Notes under the pieces: model-generated
Database searches by the model: none
The model's input: the letters and a program-made list of their open reading frames with translations, nothing else
What the model was told of the DNA's origin: nothing
Assembly (NCBI GenBank): GCA_025352585.1
Contig: JANXTD010000616.1
Span: forward strand, 1 to 5,602
Source: Fimbriiglobus sp.
Lineage (GTDB): Bacteria > Planctomycetota > Planctomycetia > Gemmatales > Gemmataceae
Length of the DNA: 5,602 bases
Reading direction: 5' to 3'
Made by a program: the position numbers and the translations under genes
Part shown: positions 5,466-5,602 of the stretch, one piece after another
Layout: each line of letters opens with the position of its first letter
How positions within the stretch are numbered: the first letter of the stretch is position 1

Positions 5466-5602
5466 ATGGCAAACTCGCTCCAATCGTTCCTCCGCGAGTC
5501 GCTGCGCCCCCGCCTGCGCCTGGAGGCCCTCGAAGAGCGGACCGTGCCGAGTTCGGTCGTGCCGAACAGCGTCGGCCGCCGCGGCCTGGCCTTCGACGAC
5601 GC
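5466..5602 (+). CDS. Probable large exported planctomycete protein, N-terminus only
   Basis: Only 45 codons are visible and the frame is open to the window end. The N-terminus has no standard hydrophobic signal peptide. It carries 'LRPRLRLEALEERTVPSS' (residues 13-30), matching the planctomycete N-terminal motif sometimes called LEPR-xLL (roughly R-x-L-x-LE-x-LE-x-R-x-x-x-S). That motif typically begins long extracytoplasmic or surface proteins with cadherin-like, haemolysin-type or other repeats. The Thr-Val-Pro variant after 'EER' is the form I associate with Gemmata-like genomes. What follows cannot be known here. The ATG at 5466 is the natural start given the motif position. Only a weak purine stretch (CGGAA, about 5453-5457) precedes it, at 8 nt spacing. 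It is separated from thiL by 156 nt and is probably its own transcription unit. Confidence 0.85.
   Translation, partial: MANSLQSFLRESLRPRLRLEALEERTVPSSVVPNSVGRRGLAFDD

Overview
The window is high-GC DNA (roughly 70% by eye) with six protein genes, one on the minus strand and five on the plus strand. It looks like a planctomycete, most likely a Gemmataceae relative. The main clue is the gene entering at the right edge. Its N-terminus carries the arginine- and leucine-rich 'RLRLEALEERTVPS' motif that begins many large exported proteins of Gemmata-like planctomycetes. The two uncharacterised proteins at 2896-4369 also resemble families I associate with that phylum. This placement is inference from the sequence, not a database result.

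Layout. Positions 1-941 (minus) are the N-terminal two thirds of miaB, the radical-SAM tRNA methylthiotransferase, whose 3' end lies outside the window. Positions 942-1387 are a divergent intergenic region. It is dominated by a 273-bp imperfect palindrome (1048-1320) built from purine-rich units with a loose 9-bp period. Positions 1388-5309 hold four closely packed plus-strand genes, probably one operon. They are an exported protein with a C-terminal thioredoxin-like domain lacking both redox cysteines (1388-2899), a 162-residue protein of unknown function overlapping it by 4 nt (2896-3384), a LolA/LolB-like lipoprotein 4 nt downstream (3389-4369), and thiL, thiamine-monophosphate kinase, 25 nt further on (4395-5309). 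After thiL comes a 156-nt gap with two possible hairpins. A new gene for a probable large exported protein then starts at 5466 and leaves the window.

How the parts fit. miaB and thiL are ordinary housekeeping genes for tRNA modification and thiamine diphosphate synthesis. The first and third genes of the plus-strand cluster are predicted to act outside the cytoplasm. The first seems to have kept a thioredoxin fold without its chemistry, and the third has features of a lipid-binding or lipoprotein-handling fold. The middle protein has no visible export signal. I see no defence system, CRISPR array, RNA gene, transposase or prophage gene. The points most worth following up are the palindrome, the Cys-to-Ser thioredoxin site, and the possibly degenerate metal-binding site of the 162-residue protein.
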